Source: Trueperella bialowiezensis
Lineage (GTDB): Bacteria > Actinomycetota > Actinomycetes > Actinomycetales > Actinomycetaceae
Direction: 5' to 3'
NCBI RefSeq assembly: GCF_900637955.1
Contig: NZ_LR134476.1
Span: 806,001 to 870,000, forward strand
Length of the DNA stretch: 64,000 nucleotides
Part shown: positions 36,490-44,169 of the stretch, piece by piece
Numbering within the stretch: the stretch's first letter is position 1
How the letters are laid out: the number at the start of each line of letters is the position of its first letter
Translations under genes and position numbers: made by a program
The notes under the pieces: model-generated
Seen by the model: only the letters and a program-made list of their open reading frames with translations
Database searches by the model: none
Told to the model about the DNA's origin: nothing

Positions 36490-36786
36490 CTACGTATGAG
36501 GTGCTACAGTTTTCACTTCAATTTTCAACCCGAGCGCCGTGAGCACCTTTGTGATGGTCTGCCAGGACGGATTTCCGTTTTCGGACAGTGACTTATAAAG
36601 GGAAGCTCGACCAACATTAATTTCCCGCGCGATGTGCGTCATGCCTCGCGCCTTGGCGACATCACCGAGCGCTGCTTGCAGCAAAGCGGGGTCGCCATCC
36701 TCAAGTGCCGCATTCAGGTAAGCGGCAATGTCCTCATCCGTTTCCAGATAGTCACTGGCATCCCACGTGCTGACTTCTATGCCCAT
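36490..36786 (-). CDS. HigA-like addiction module antidote, without toxin
   Basis: The 98-residue protein is an XRE-type helix-turn-helix of the addiction-module antidote group: TWDASDYLETDEDIAAYLNA at the N-terminus, then AALGDVAKARGMTHIAREIN and RASLYKSLSENGNPSWQTIT, ending in TALGLKIEVKT. The ATG at 36786 has GGGGGAGGG just upstream. In this group a RelE-like killer gene normally sits directly upstream, but here the upstream 195 bp hold only an 81-bp repeat and then tRNA-Arg. It is an orphan antidote, perhaps left after toxin loss, or used as an ordinary regulator. Confidence 0.82.
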   Translation of the reverse strand: MGIEVSTWDASDYLETDEDIAAYLNAALEDGDPALLQAALGDVAKARGMTHIAREINVGRASLYKSLSENGNPSWQTITKVLTALGLKIEVKTVAPHT

Positions 36787-36867
36787 GTTCCCTCCCCCTT
36801 TGACGTCCACACCCAATTGTGTCCCACCGGATACAGCTGGGCAATACCCGAGCGCTGACACTAACCG

Positions 36868-36948
36868 TTCCCGGGGTACCTGTTTCGTTCCTGGGGTAGA
36901 CAAATCGCCGGATTCGGTACCCCGGGAAGCGAACGTGTACCCCGGGAA
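36868..36948 (+). repeat. 81-bp GGGGTAC palindromic element, copy 2
   Basis: Four GGGGTA(C)/TACCCC blocks in an 81-bp imperfect inverted repeat, the inverse-oriented match of 25095-25175. It lies 32 bp past the 3' end of tRNA-Arg, between the tRNA and the orphan antidote. Confidence 0.85.
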
Positions 36949-36980
36949 GCGCCAATAGACACTGGCACGCCAACAAAAAG

Positions 36981-37053
36981 TGCCCTCGATAGGAATCGAA
37001 CCTACGACACCGGCTTTAGGAGAGCCGTGCTCTATCCACTGAGCTACGAGGGC
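36981..37053 (-). tRNA. tRNA-Arg (anticodon CCT)
   Basis: A full cloverleaf reads from 37053 downward: acceptor GCCCTCG/CGAGGGC, D arm GCTCAGTGGATAGAGC, anticodon arm CGGCT-CTCCTAA-AGCCG giving CCT, T arm GTAGGTTCGATTCCTAT, and discriminator A. CCA is not encoded. It reads AGG codons. A run of five T residues follows within a few bases. Confidence 0.95.
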
Positions 37054-37058
37054 ATGGA

Positions 37059-37081
37059 GGCTACCAGCTATAGCGGTAGCC
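37059..37081. promoter_or_regulatory. Inverted repeat just upstream of tRNA-Arg
   Basis: A perfect 7-bp inverted repeat, GGCTACC and GGTAGCC, flanks AGCTATAGC directly before the tRNA gene. A plausible -10 hexamer (TATGAT on the minus strand, near 37094) lies just upstream, so this hairpin would be in the 5' leader of the tRNA precursor. Confidence 0.5.
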
Positions 37082-37163
37082 AGCCTGTAAATCATACCTA
37101 ATACTTGCCCGCTTACGAAAAGCACAGCACAGTTAGCCGACCACTTAGTCTGGCTGACCGAAA

Positions 37164-37226
37164 GCTGCTCTCGGCTCACTAGCAGCTACTCTCGGCTCAC
37201 CGGCAGCTGCCGTGGCTCACCAACAT
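37164..37226. repeat. Three 21-bp imperfect tandem repeats
   Basis: Units start at 37164, 37185 and 37206 with the shared core GCTnCTCTCGGCTCACnnGCA; the third has decayed. They fill the gap between tRNA-Arg and the universal stress gene and have no clear function. Confidence 0.6.
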
Positions 37227-37251
37227 TAGGGCAGCACTCGCAGAATTTGCG

Positions 37252-38205
37252 CTATTGCTCCCCGTCGGCGACGATACCTGGTTCGCCTTCGTCTACGAAT
37301 TGCACGGGCTCGGGGCCGACGTCATCACCGATCCGCACTCGCCTAGGCACCACCATTGTGGGGCATGCGGAGTATCCAAGGAGGGTCTGCGACGTCGATC
37401 CGAGCAGCAATCCGGTGAAGCCGCCGCGTCCGCGAGTGCCGAGGACTATCAGGTCGGCGTCTTCGGATTCGGTGGCGAGAATGTGTGCGGGGCTACCTTC
37501 AACGGCGACGATCTCGACGTCGATCTTGCGGCCCTCGTCAACTTCAGCGAGTGCTTTTGCCATGGATTCTTCCATGTCCCGAAGGTGCTCTTCGCGGAAT
37601 GCGTGCGCGGGCACCCAGCCGGCTGCGGCAGGGTTGACGGCGGTGATCACTTTGAGCTTTGCACCCCAACGGTCGGCCTCCCACACTGCGCGTTGCAGTG
37701 CCATCTTCGAGTGCCGTGAGCCATCCACGCCTACCACAACTCGTTTGATCGGCAGGTTCTCATCAGCGCTGCCCGTCGGTACTACGACGGTGGGGCAGTA
37801 TGCGTTCGCCGGTACGGCAGAGGACACTGTGCGAAGGAGCCGATCTGCGAGCCTGTTCGTGTGCTGGGCCCGGCCGCCCACCACCATGAGCGCGGCACGC
37901 TTCGACAATTCCACGAGCACTTCGGTAGGATCCCCAAATTCGAGCGCGGAGGTCACTTCCACGCCTTGGCCTTCGTAGGATTTCACGGCGTCGTCAACGA
38001 TCTTCTTCGCCGAATCAAACAGATGGTTCGTGTTGCCCTGCCCGGCTTGAAACTCCGGGGTCATATACTGCGAGGGCAATTCGTAGCCGCACACGATGTG
38101 CAGCCGTGCCTGCCGTGCTCGAGCTTGGGCATGCGCCCACTGCAAGGCGGTCTGCCCCGCCTCAGATCCATCAATTCCAACTACAACAATATTTTCGTGC
38201 GCCAT
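37252..38205 (-). CDS. Universal stress protein, two tandem UspA domains
   Basis: The 317-residue protein contains two UspA domains in a row. Each begins with a VVVGIDGS-type strand (IVVVGIDGSEAGQTALQWAH and RVVVGVDGSRHSKMALQRAV) and ends with the ATP-binding pattern GxRG/GxxGxS (VLGTRGRGGFTGLLLGSTS in the second; LMVVGGRAQHTNRL in the first, which is less conserved). Such tandem Usp proteins bind ATP or cAMP in actinobacteria and help survival during hypoxia or stasis. A GGGAGG site precedes the ATG. Confidence 0.9.
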   Translation of the reverse strand: MAHENIVVVGIDGSEAGQTALQWAHAQARARQARLHIVCGYELPSQYMTPEFQAGQGNTNHLFDSAKKIVDDAVKSYEGQGVEVTSALEFGDPTEVLVELSKRAALMVVGGRAQHTNRLADRLLRTVSSAVPANAYCPTVVVPTGSADENLPIKRVVVGVDGSRHSKMALQRAVWEADRWGAKLKVITAVNPAAAGWVPAHAFREEHLRDMEESMAKALAEVDEGRKIDVEIVAVEGSPAHILATESEDADLIVLGTRGRGGFTGLLLGSTSQTLLGYSACPTMVVPRRVRIGDDVGPEPVQFVDEGEPGIVADGEQ

Positions 38206-38300
38206 TGCAACCTCCCAGCTTTATTATCGCACTACACGGCTTCGCGCGCACCAGCTTTTTTCGAGCCGGGGCACACGCCGAGGCGTTGGTTGACTGATGG

Positions 38301-39575
38301 CTAGTCGACTGCCGCGGCGAGGCGTGCCAGCGAAGGTGGGAGCGAAATTTCGTACGTGCCCACGTATTCTTCCACGTCCCCCACGAATTGGCGTTTGAAA
38401 TGGACCACGCCGGCATCCGACGCATCCTCCGAAAAGTCGCCGGTCATCCCGTAGAAGTTGTACCAGCGAATCCCGTTTTCGGCCGCCCACTCGAACATTG
38501 CTCGGTGGATGAGGTAAATCCCGTAGTAACTGTTGAACTCGGCGTAGGCGCCAGAGACGAGGTAGGTCAGCTCGTTTGGCGAAGCCACAAAGAATGACGC
38601 CGCTAACACGACTTCGTCGCCATGTTCGGCACGCACTTGCTCGGTTTCCGCCGCGCGTTTGGCGAGCACCTCTAGCCGTGATTCCATTTCTTTGCCACGG
38701 TTGCGCTGCTTTTTACTGAGCTGCTTGCCCTCGGCCACAAGTTCTTCTTCGCGACATTTCAGATCGGCAAGGTCCTGGTGGATCTGGTCTTGTTCGGTGG
38801 CAATCTGACGCAAATATTCGGGCGCGTTCAACACGGCGACGGGAAAGAACGCCGCGTCTTCGCCCATGTTCGTCGCAAGCTGGCGATAGTACTCGATCTC
38901 GGCTGCTGACGGGGGAGGCTGTCCAGTACGCTCGGCGGTATGCTGCAGCACGTCCTCGAGCACGCCGATCTTATCCGGGGTGAGGAACTCGACGCTCACC
39001 CCGTTGGTTCCCCACCTATTGAACGCGGTGCGCACTTGTTGCGACACGCTCTTGGTAATCGCAGGGAAGTCCATGCCGGTGATGTCTTTGACGTAGACGA
39101 ACTTCATCTGGATGTCGCTCGCATCGTTGAAGTCTTTGTCGAGGCGGTGGGCACCCAGCTCCTCTAGTAGGCCAGCCACGAACTGGCCGTGCTCGGTGGG
39201 GCCCTGACGCGTCACGTCGTCGTACGTGGCAGCGACAACCGGAGGGACGAAACGTGCCTCAACCACCCGCTTATCGCGGCGAAGGAAATCGAGTAGCCCC
39301 TCATAGAAGCATCGCTCAGCTTGTTGCGAATACGTCGTAAAAGTCGGCCCGAAAATCAAGTTAGCTTTCCGGAACACTTTCTTCCACGGTTGGAAGACGA
39401 CGGCGCCCGCGGCTACGATCTGTTCCGGATCGCCGTCAACCACCCCGACTAGCTCAATCTGCAGTCCGTCTTGCCTCCGAGTAGTGACATAGGCGGGAAG
39501 CTGAGTGAACGACATCCGTTCTACCTGCGCTGCAAAGCGCGCATAGGAATCATCATCTAGCCGAACAAATCGCAT
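38301..39575 (-). CDS. FemAB-type peptidoglycan bridge aminoacyltransferase
   Basis: This 424-residue protein belongs to the FemX/FemAB/MurM family, which transfers an amino acid from tRNA to the lysine of lipid II to start the interpeptide bridge. Two GNAT-like halves are separated by the coiled-coil arm (LADLKCREEELVAEGKQLSK and MESRLEVLAKRAAETEQVRA, residues 265-315) that marks this family. FYGMTGDFSEDASDAGVVHF near residue 380 is the conserved C-terminal loop. The length is normal. The amino acid added is not predictable from sequence alone. Confidence 0.9.
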   Translation of the reverse strand: MRFVRLDDDSYARFAAQVERMSFTQLPAYVTTRRQDGLQIELVGVVDGDPEQIVAAGAVVFQPWKKVFRKANLIFGPTFTTYSQQAERCFYEGLLDFLRRDKRVVEARFVPPVVAATYDDVTRQGPTEHGQFVAGLLEELGAHRLDKDFNDASDIQMKFVYVKDITGMDFPAITKSVSQQVRTAFNRWGTNGVSVEFLTPDKIGVLEDVLQHTAERTGQPPPSAAEIEYYRQLATNMGEDAAFFPVAVLNAPEYLRQIATEQDQIHQDLADLKCREEELVAEGKQLSKKQRNRGKEMESRLEVLAKRAAETEQVRAEHGDEVVLAASFFVASPNELTYLVSGAYAEFNSYYGIYLIHRAMFEWAAENGIRWYNFYGMTGDFSEDASDAGVVHFKRQFVGDVEEYVGTYEISLPPSLARLAAAVD

Positions 39576-39636
39576 TTTCCCTCACTTGCGTATCTCGCCA
39601 CTCCACCCTATCGTGAGCTTCTTGAAGAAATAGTGA

Positions 39637-39673
39637 AAGGGAGCCGATTCTGTGAGAACCCGCTCCCTTCCCG
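39637..39673 (-). terminator. Terminator after the NlpC/P60 gene
   Basis: On the minus strand an 8-bp stem (AAGGGAGC with GCTCCCTT) encloses a 17-base loop and is followed by TTTC, 19 bp past the NlpC/P60 stop codon. Confidence 0.55.
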
Positions 39674-39687
39674 CTATGTTTATGCGA

Positions 39688-40446
39688 TTAGCCGAATACT
39701 CGGATGACGGTAGGCGTACCTCCGCCCCATGAATCTGGGCCGATCCTCGTGCCCATATTCGGATTCCACGAGCCAACATTCTGGCCGCCACCTACAGAAA
39801 TCGCCACGTGGCCGGGCCAGTAGAGGATGTCGCCAGGCTGCGCCTGCGAGTACGGCACCTGACGGCCAACCGAGAGCACCGAAGTGGTGTATCCGCCGAT
39901 GTGCACGCCGTGCTGGGCGTACACGTAGCGCACGAAACCGATGCAGTCCCAGCCGGACGGCGTGGTGCCACCCCAGCGGTACGGTGAACCAATGTAGGCC
40001 ATTGCCGTGTTAGCTACCGAGCTGGACGACCCCGAGTAGACGGGCGCAGGCTCGGCCTCTTCGGTGTAGCTGGCTTCCGCGTTGGTTGCAGTGCCGGCGT
40101 CGTTGGATGCAGTTTGCTCGTAGCCGGTATCAGCCTGGGTTTCCTGCTCTTCCACCACGGGTTCTGGAGCCGCTTCGGCTTCCACAACCACGCGCTGCAT
40201 TTCCCATTCGCCACCCGATACCGTGTTCAGCTCGAGCGACGTGGGCTCGGCCGACTCAGCCGCGGGCGTCTGAAGCGCCACAGCAGCAGCTTTCCGGGAA
40301 TCAATGCTTTCGTTGTCCGGTGAGGCAAACGCGATCGGCGCACTCAGACCCACCAGCATACCTGCTGCTGATGCGGTGGCCGCTGTCGTCATGGTCTGCT
40401 TCGAGAAGGTCGCCCGAGGCTTGACCATTTCGTGACGTCCCGCCAT
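39688..40446 (-). CDS. Secreted NlpC/P60 (C40) peptidoglycan hydrolase
   Basis: The N-terminus has a basic stretch followed by a hydrophobic signal (TTAATASAAGMLVGLSAPIAFA, cleavage likely near residue 41), then a disordered Glu/Ala-rich linker of about 90 residues, then an NlpC/P60 domain. The catalytic Cys is in GWDCIGFVRYVY near residue 180 and His in GHVAISVGGG near 224. The enzyme should cleave D-glutamyl-diaminopimelate or equivalent stem-peptide bonds during division. The 127 bp upstream contain a good promoter but no recognisable cyclic-di-AMP riboswitch, which often controls such genes. Confidence 0.9.
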   Translation of the reverse strand: MAGRHEMVKPRATFSKQTMTTAATASAAGMLVGLSAPIAFASPDNESIDSRKAAAVALQTPAAESAEPTSLELNTVSGGEWEMQRVVVEAEAAPEPVVEEQETQADTGYEQTASNDAGTATNAEASYTEEAEPAPVYSGSSSSVANTAMAYIGSPYRWGGTTPSGWDCIGFVRYVYAQHGVHIGGYTTSVLSVGRQVPYSQAQPGDILYWPGHVAISVGGGQNVGSWNPNMGTRIGPDSWGGGTPTVIRVFG

Positions 40447-40522
40447 AAAAATTCTCCGTAGTTATGCTTGACTGCCTGCTTGTTAGACACGCAGTTTCCT
40501 GTGCGTTTTTCGTACAGGGTTC

Positions 40523-40551
40523 ATCGTAACGGAAGAATAACAATTTGTCAC
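40523..40551 (-). promoter_or_regulatory. Candidate promoter of the NlpC/P60 gene
   Basis: On the minus strand GTGACA and TACGAT are separated by exactly 17 bases, close to the vegetative consensus. The leader to the ATG is about 70 bases. Confidence 0.6.
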
Positions 40552-40573
40552 GATTTGATAACGATGGGGTTCG

Positions 40574-41260
40574 TCACTGTGATTCGTTCACGAAAATTCC
40601 GCGTGCCACTTCAGCTGACAGGCGTACAGAGTACCCCTCGCGACTCACCAGAGCGCTATCGGCGTCGATTGCGTCCACGGAGATATTAACACCGGGGCGC
40701 AGTTCTTCATAATCCAGCATGGCGAGCACGTCTTCGTGTAACTGCGCAATCTCCGCAAGACGGATGATCTCGTATTCAGTGCCGTCGCCTACCCGGCTCA
40801 CATCCATCACTGACACCAGGCCGGCTTGCGCCACAGTCGCGATCTCCGTGGCGTCGGCGGCCGGAATCGGGTTGCCGAACGGATCGGTTTCCGGGTTGTC
40901 CAACAGTTCGGCGATCTTATCGGCGACGACGTCGGACACCACGTGCTCCCAACGGCACGCCTCCTCGTGAACGGCAGCCCAATCTAGTTTGATGACGTCG
41001 AACAGCAGCCGTTCCGCAAGACGGTGCCGACGCATGACCTGGATAGCCGCATTCTTCCCGGTCTCAGTCAACACAATCTGGCGGTTTGGTGCCATGGTCA
41101 CAAGGCCGTCGCGCTCCAACCGGCCGACTGTTTCCGACACGGTCGGCCCCGACTGGCCGAGCCGCTCCACAATACGCGCCCGCAATGCCGGCACGCCTTC
41201 CTCATACAACTCGTAGATTGTCTTGAGATACATCTCAGTAGTATCGATTAACTGACTCAC
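40574..41260 (-). CDS. DtxR/IdeR family metal-dependent repressor
   Basis: This 228-residue regulator should bind Fe(II) or Mn(II) and repress metal uptake genes. The N-terminal winged helix includes LIDTTEMYLKTIYELYEEGV, RIVERLGQSGPTVSETVGRL and LERDGLVTM. The metal and dimer domain has HRLAERLLFDVIKLDW and EEACRWEHVVSDVVADKI, with the site residues Cys, Glu and His in place, followed by a C-terminal SH3-like domain. I take the GTG at 41260, because GGAGGAG lies about seven bases upstream; another GTG five codons earlier overlaps that site. Which metal it senses is not clear from sequence. Confidence 0.92.
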   Translation of the reverse strand: MSQLIDTTEMYLKTIYELYEEGVPALRARIVERLGQSGPTVSETVGRLERDGLVTMAPNRQIVLTETGKNAAIQVMRRHRLAERLLFDVIKLDWAAVHEEACRWEHVVSDVVADKIAELLDNPETDPFGNPIPAADATEIATVAQAGLVSVMDVSRVGDGTEYEIIRLAEIAQLHEDVLAMLDYEELRPGVNISVDAIDADSALVSREGYSVRLSAEVARGIFVNESQ

Positions 41261-41351
41261 GCTGAACTCCTCCACCCTCTATTTCGATAATAATAACCGA
41301 GTTGCGAGAACCATATGGATACGACCGCGGTCTATTTGAGACGATGGGGGC

Positions 41352-42458
41352 ATGACGAACACACACTCCGATCTTGACCAGCAGTTCCCCGCTCCTCGTG
41401 ATGGCCGTTTTGGTTCTGGCCCGTCGAAAGTTCGCAGCCAGCAGCTCGCCGCGATTCAAAGTCCGCCGATGGGCACCTCGCATCGGCAGGCTGGCGTGCG
41501 TGACGTCGTCGGCTCTATTCAAGCGGGGCTCGCCGAGCTTTTCCGCCTGCCTGACGGCTACGAAGTGTTGCTTGGCAATGGCGGGGCGAGCGCGTTGTGG
41601 GATGCGATCACGTTCGCGCTCATTGAGGACCGCGCCCAGGCGGCTGTGATCGGTGAGTTCTCGGGCAAAGCGGCTCGTGCAGTGGAGCGCGCCCCATGGC
41701 TTGCTGACCCGGATATGCGCCGCGTGGAGCCCGGGCAAGTTATCGAGTGCGCCACCGTGCCGGGTATTGACACCTATATATACGCACACAACGAGACCTC
41801 GACGGGCGCGGCCGTGCCGCTCGTACGCTATGGAGACGACGGGGCGCTGACGGTAGTGGACGGCACGTCGATTGCCGGCGGAGTAAACGCGGACGTGTCT
41901 GCCGCCGACTTCTACTACTTCTCGCCACAAAAGTGTTTTGGGGCCGACGGCGGACTCTGGCTCGCCTTCGCATCTCCGGCAGCGTTGGAGCGTATTGAAC
42001 GGCTGGCGGCCGAGCGGTGGATCCCCGATTTCCTTAATCTCCAACTGGCGGTCAACAACTCGCGCAAGTCGCAAACGCTCAACACTCCAGCGATCGCCAC
42101 GCTCCTCATGTTGGATAACCAGGTTTCGTGGATGCTAGACAGCGGCGGGCTCGATGCTATGGAAGCCCGCTCGCGCGCCAGCTCGGATGCGGTCTACCAG
42201 TTGGCAGAGCAGCGCGAGTTTGCCAGCCCGTTTATTGCGCCCGAGTTCCGTTCGCCGGTGGTGTGCACGATTGATTTCACCGACGACGTCGATGCCGCCG
42301 GTATCGCCAAAGCACTACGGGCACGCGGGATCGTGGACATCGAACCCTACCGGTCGCTCGGGCGTAACCAGTTGCGGATCGCCACGTTCCCCGCGATCGA
42401 CACGGAGGACGTGCGCGCACTCCTGGCCGCGATCGACCACGTCATAGCCGCACGTTAA
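41352..42458 (+). CDS. serC: Phosphoserine transaminase
   Basis: This PLP enzyme converts 3-phosphohydroxypyruvate and glutamate to phosphoserine in serine synthesis. The N-terminal GRFGSGPSKVRSQQLAAI with the MGTSHRQAGVRDVV segment is the actinobacterial SerC form, and the PLP lysine is in DFYYFSPQKCFGADGG near residue 195. The 368-residue length matches. It is divergent from the DtxR gene and convergent with the purine permease. No serA or serB is adjacent. Confidence 0.93.
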   Translation: MTNTHSDLDQQFPAPRDGRFGSGPSKVRSQQLAAIQSPPMGTSHRQAGVRDVVGSIQAGLAELFRLPDGYEVLLGNGGASALWDAITFALIEDRAQAAVIGEFSGKAARAVERAPWLADPDMRRVEPGQVIECATVPGIDTYIYAHNETSTGAAVPLVRYGDDGALTVVDGTSIAGGVNADVSAADFYYFSPQKCFGADGGLWLAFASPAALERIERLAAERWIPDFLNLQLAVNNSRKSQTLNTPAIATLLMLDNQVSWMLDSGGLDAMEARSRASSDAVYQLAEQREFASPFIAPEFRSPVVCTIDFTDDVDAAGIAKALRARGIVDIEPYRSLGRNQLRIATFPAIDTEDVRALLAAIDHVIAAR

Positions 42459-42511
42459 CGCCCCAGGAGCCGGGCTCGAGGGCGCCTCGAGGGCGCTAAA
42501 CCTCCCCGTTT

Positions 42512-42577
42512 CTCCTTATATAGCAGTTCTGCCGGACTCGACGCCGCCCAACCCCGCCATTTCTGCTTATATAGCAA
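42512..42577. repeat. Paired small-hairpin element, copy 3
   Basis: CTCCT-TATAT-AGCAG at 42512 and CTGCT-TATAT-AGCAA at 42563 are exactly 51 bp apart. About three quarters of the bases match copy 1 at 545-613, including the GGACTCGA centre. It lies in the convergent gap between serC and the purine permease. Confidence 0.8.
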
Positions 42578-42613
42578 TTCTGGCGCGGTATGGGCGGCGT
42601 GCAAGCAGGATTC

Positions 42614-44059
42614 CTAGGCGATTCCTAGCGCCCGCGTGATGGGATCCATGAGGAAGTAGATGACGAATAGCCCGGCGGTGATCCACATGAGTGGGTGCAC
42701 GTTCTTGGCTTTGCCGATCACGGTTTGCATGAACGCGTAGGCAATGAAGCCCACACCAATACCTACGGTGATTGAGTAACCGAAGGGCATGAAGATGATC
42801 GTGATGAAAGCCGGGATAGCCACGGAGAGGTCTTCCCAGTCGATGTCCACCACTTGTTGCATCATCATGAATCCGACGACGACGAGCGCAGGCGCCGCAG
42901 CCTGCGAGGGCACGACGGCGAACAGCGGCGCGAGGAAGGTTGAGGCTAAGAATAGGATTCCGGTGAAGATCGCGGACAGGCCGGTGCGTGCGCCTTCACC
43001 CACGCCTGTTGCGGATTCCACGAAGGACGTGTTGGATGAGACGCCGCCCATACCGCCTGCGATGGCGCCGACAGAGTCGACGAGCAGGATTGCTTGGGTG
43101 CGCGGCGGGTTGCCGTCGTCGTCGAGGAGGTCACCTTCGGAGGCAACGGCCACCATGGTGCCCATCGTGTCGAAGAAGTCGGCGAGCATGACGGAAAAGG
43201 CGAGTACGGCGACGGCGAGCACGCCGAGTTTCTGGAAGGGCCCGACGATGGAGAACTCGCCGAGCGTGGAGAACTCGGGGATGTTGATGGGTGATCCGGT
43301 GAGTTTAGGTTCGGTGAGTCCCCAGCCGCCTACCTTGCCGACGGCTTCGACGACAACGGCGAGCACCGTGGAGATAACAATCGACCACAAGATTGCGCCC
43401 TTCACCCTGCGAGCTAGTAGCGCGATCGCGAGGAACAGACCGAAGATGAACACGACGAGCGGCCAGGTTGAAATCGAGCCGTTAACGCCGAACACGAGCG
43501 GGGTGCCTTCACCGCTGGAGACGATGCCGGCGTTGACGAGGCCCACCAGCGCAATGAACAGGCCGATGCCTACGGAGATGGCGGTGCGTAGCACTTGGGG
43601 GACGGCGCGGAAGATCGCTTCGCGCAGGCCCGTGATCACGAGCAGCACGATGACGATGCCTTCGATGACGATGATGCCCATGCCGTCGGCCCACGTCATC
43701 CCCGGCAACTGGACAACCGTGTAGGCGATGATCGAGTTCAGGCCGAGCCCGGCCGCGAGCGCGAGCGGGAAGTTGGCCACGGCGCCCATGAGGATCGTCA
43801 TGATGCCGGCCACGAGAGCAGTGCCGGCCGCGATGGCTGCCACGTTGGGTTCGTTGCCGCCGCCGAGGAACGCGCCTGTTGAATCCGGGCCAGACAGGAT
43901 GAGGGGGTTGAGGACGAGGATGTAGACCATGGAGAAGAACGTGACGAGGCCGCCGCGTAGTTCTTGGCCGATGGTTGAGCCACGTTCGGTGATGTGGAAC
44001 GTGCGGTCGAGCCAGCCGGTGGGCGTGGACGTGCGTGTGGATGTCTGTTGTGTATTCAC
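42614..44059 (-). CDS. NCS2 family purine permease (AzgA-like)
   Basis: This membrane protein of the AzgA branch imports hypoxanthine, guanine or adenine with a proton. TM signatures include GLVTFFSMVYILVLNPLILS, VATIAAGTALVAGIMTILMG in the form NVAAIAAGTALVAGIMTILM, and the substrate loop FFDTMGTMVAVASEGDLLDD. About fourteen helices fill 480 residues. The frame is open back to the manA stop (44167), but homologues start near LDRTFHITERGST, so I take the GTG at 44059; its ribosome site is weak. It is the last gene of the csp-DUF3027-manA run. No purine riboswitch is visible. Confidence 0.88.
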   Translation of the reverse strand: MNTQQTSTRTSTPTGWLDRTFHITERGSTIGQELRGGLVTFFSMVYILVLNPLILSGPDSTGAFLGGGNEPNVAAIAAGTALVAGIMTILMGAVANFPLALAAGLGLNSIIAYTVVQLPGMTWADGMGIIVIEGIVIVLLVITGLREAIFRAVPQVLRTAISVGIGLFIALVGLVNAGIVSSGEGTPLVFGVNGSISTWPLVVFIFGLFLAIALLARRVKGAILWSIVISTVLAVVVEAVGKVGGWGLTEPKLTGSPINIPEFSTLGEFSIVGPFQKLGVLAVAVLAFSVMLADFFDTMGTMVAVASEGDLLDDDGNPPRTQAILLVDSVGAIAGGMGGVSSNTSFVESATGVGEGARTGLSAIFTGILFLASTFLAPLFAVVPSQAAAPALVVVGFMMMQQVVDIDWEDLSVAIPAFITIIFMPFGYSITVGIGVGFIAYAFMQTVIGKAKNVHPLMWITAGLFVIYFLMDPITRALGIA

Positions 44060-44169
44060 CTCTTGAGTCTCACACAGGAGAACAACCGGAGCAAATTTTG
44101 TCTCACCATTCGACCAAAAATACGCCGCCCCCATCTCGCCTTTTGGGATTCGTGGTCGACGGCTCATTA

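Noticed and set aside
36787-37179. Upstream extension of the orphan antidote to 229 codons
   Set aside because: The extension runs through the 81-bp repeat and tRNA-Arg; the ATG at 36786 has a strong GGAGG site.
40447-40573. Cyclic-di-AMP riboswitch before the NlpC/P60 gene
   Set aside because: The leader is too short and lacks the conserved ydaO motifs; a plain promoter is a better fit.
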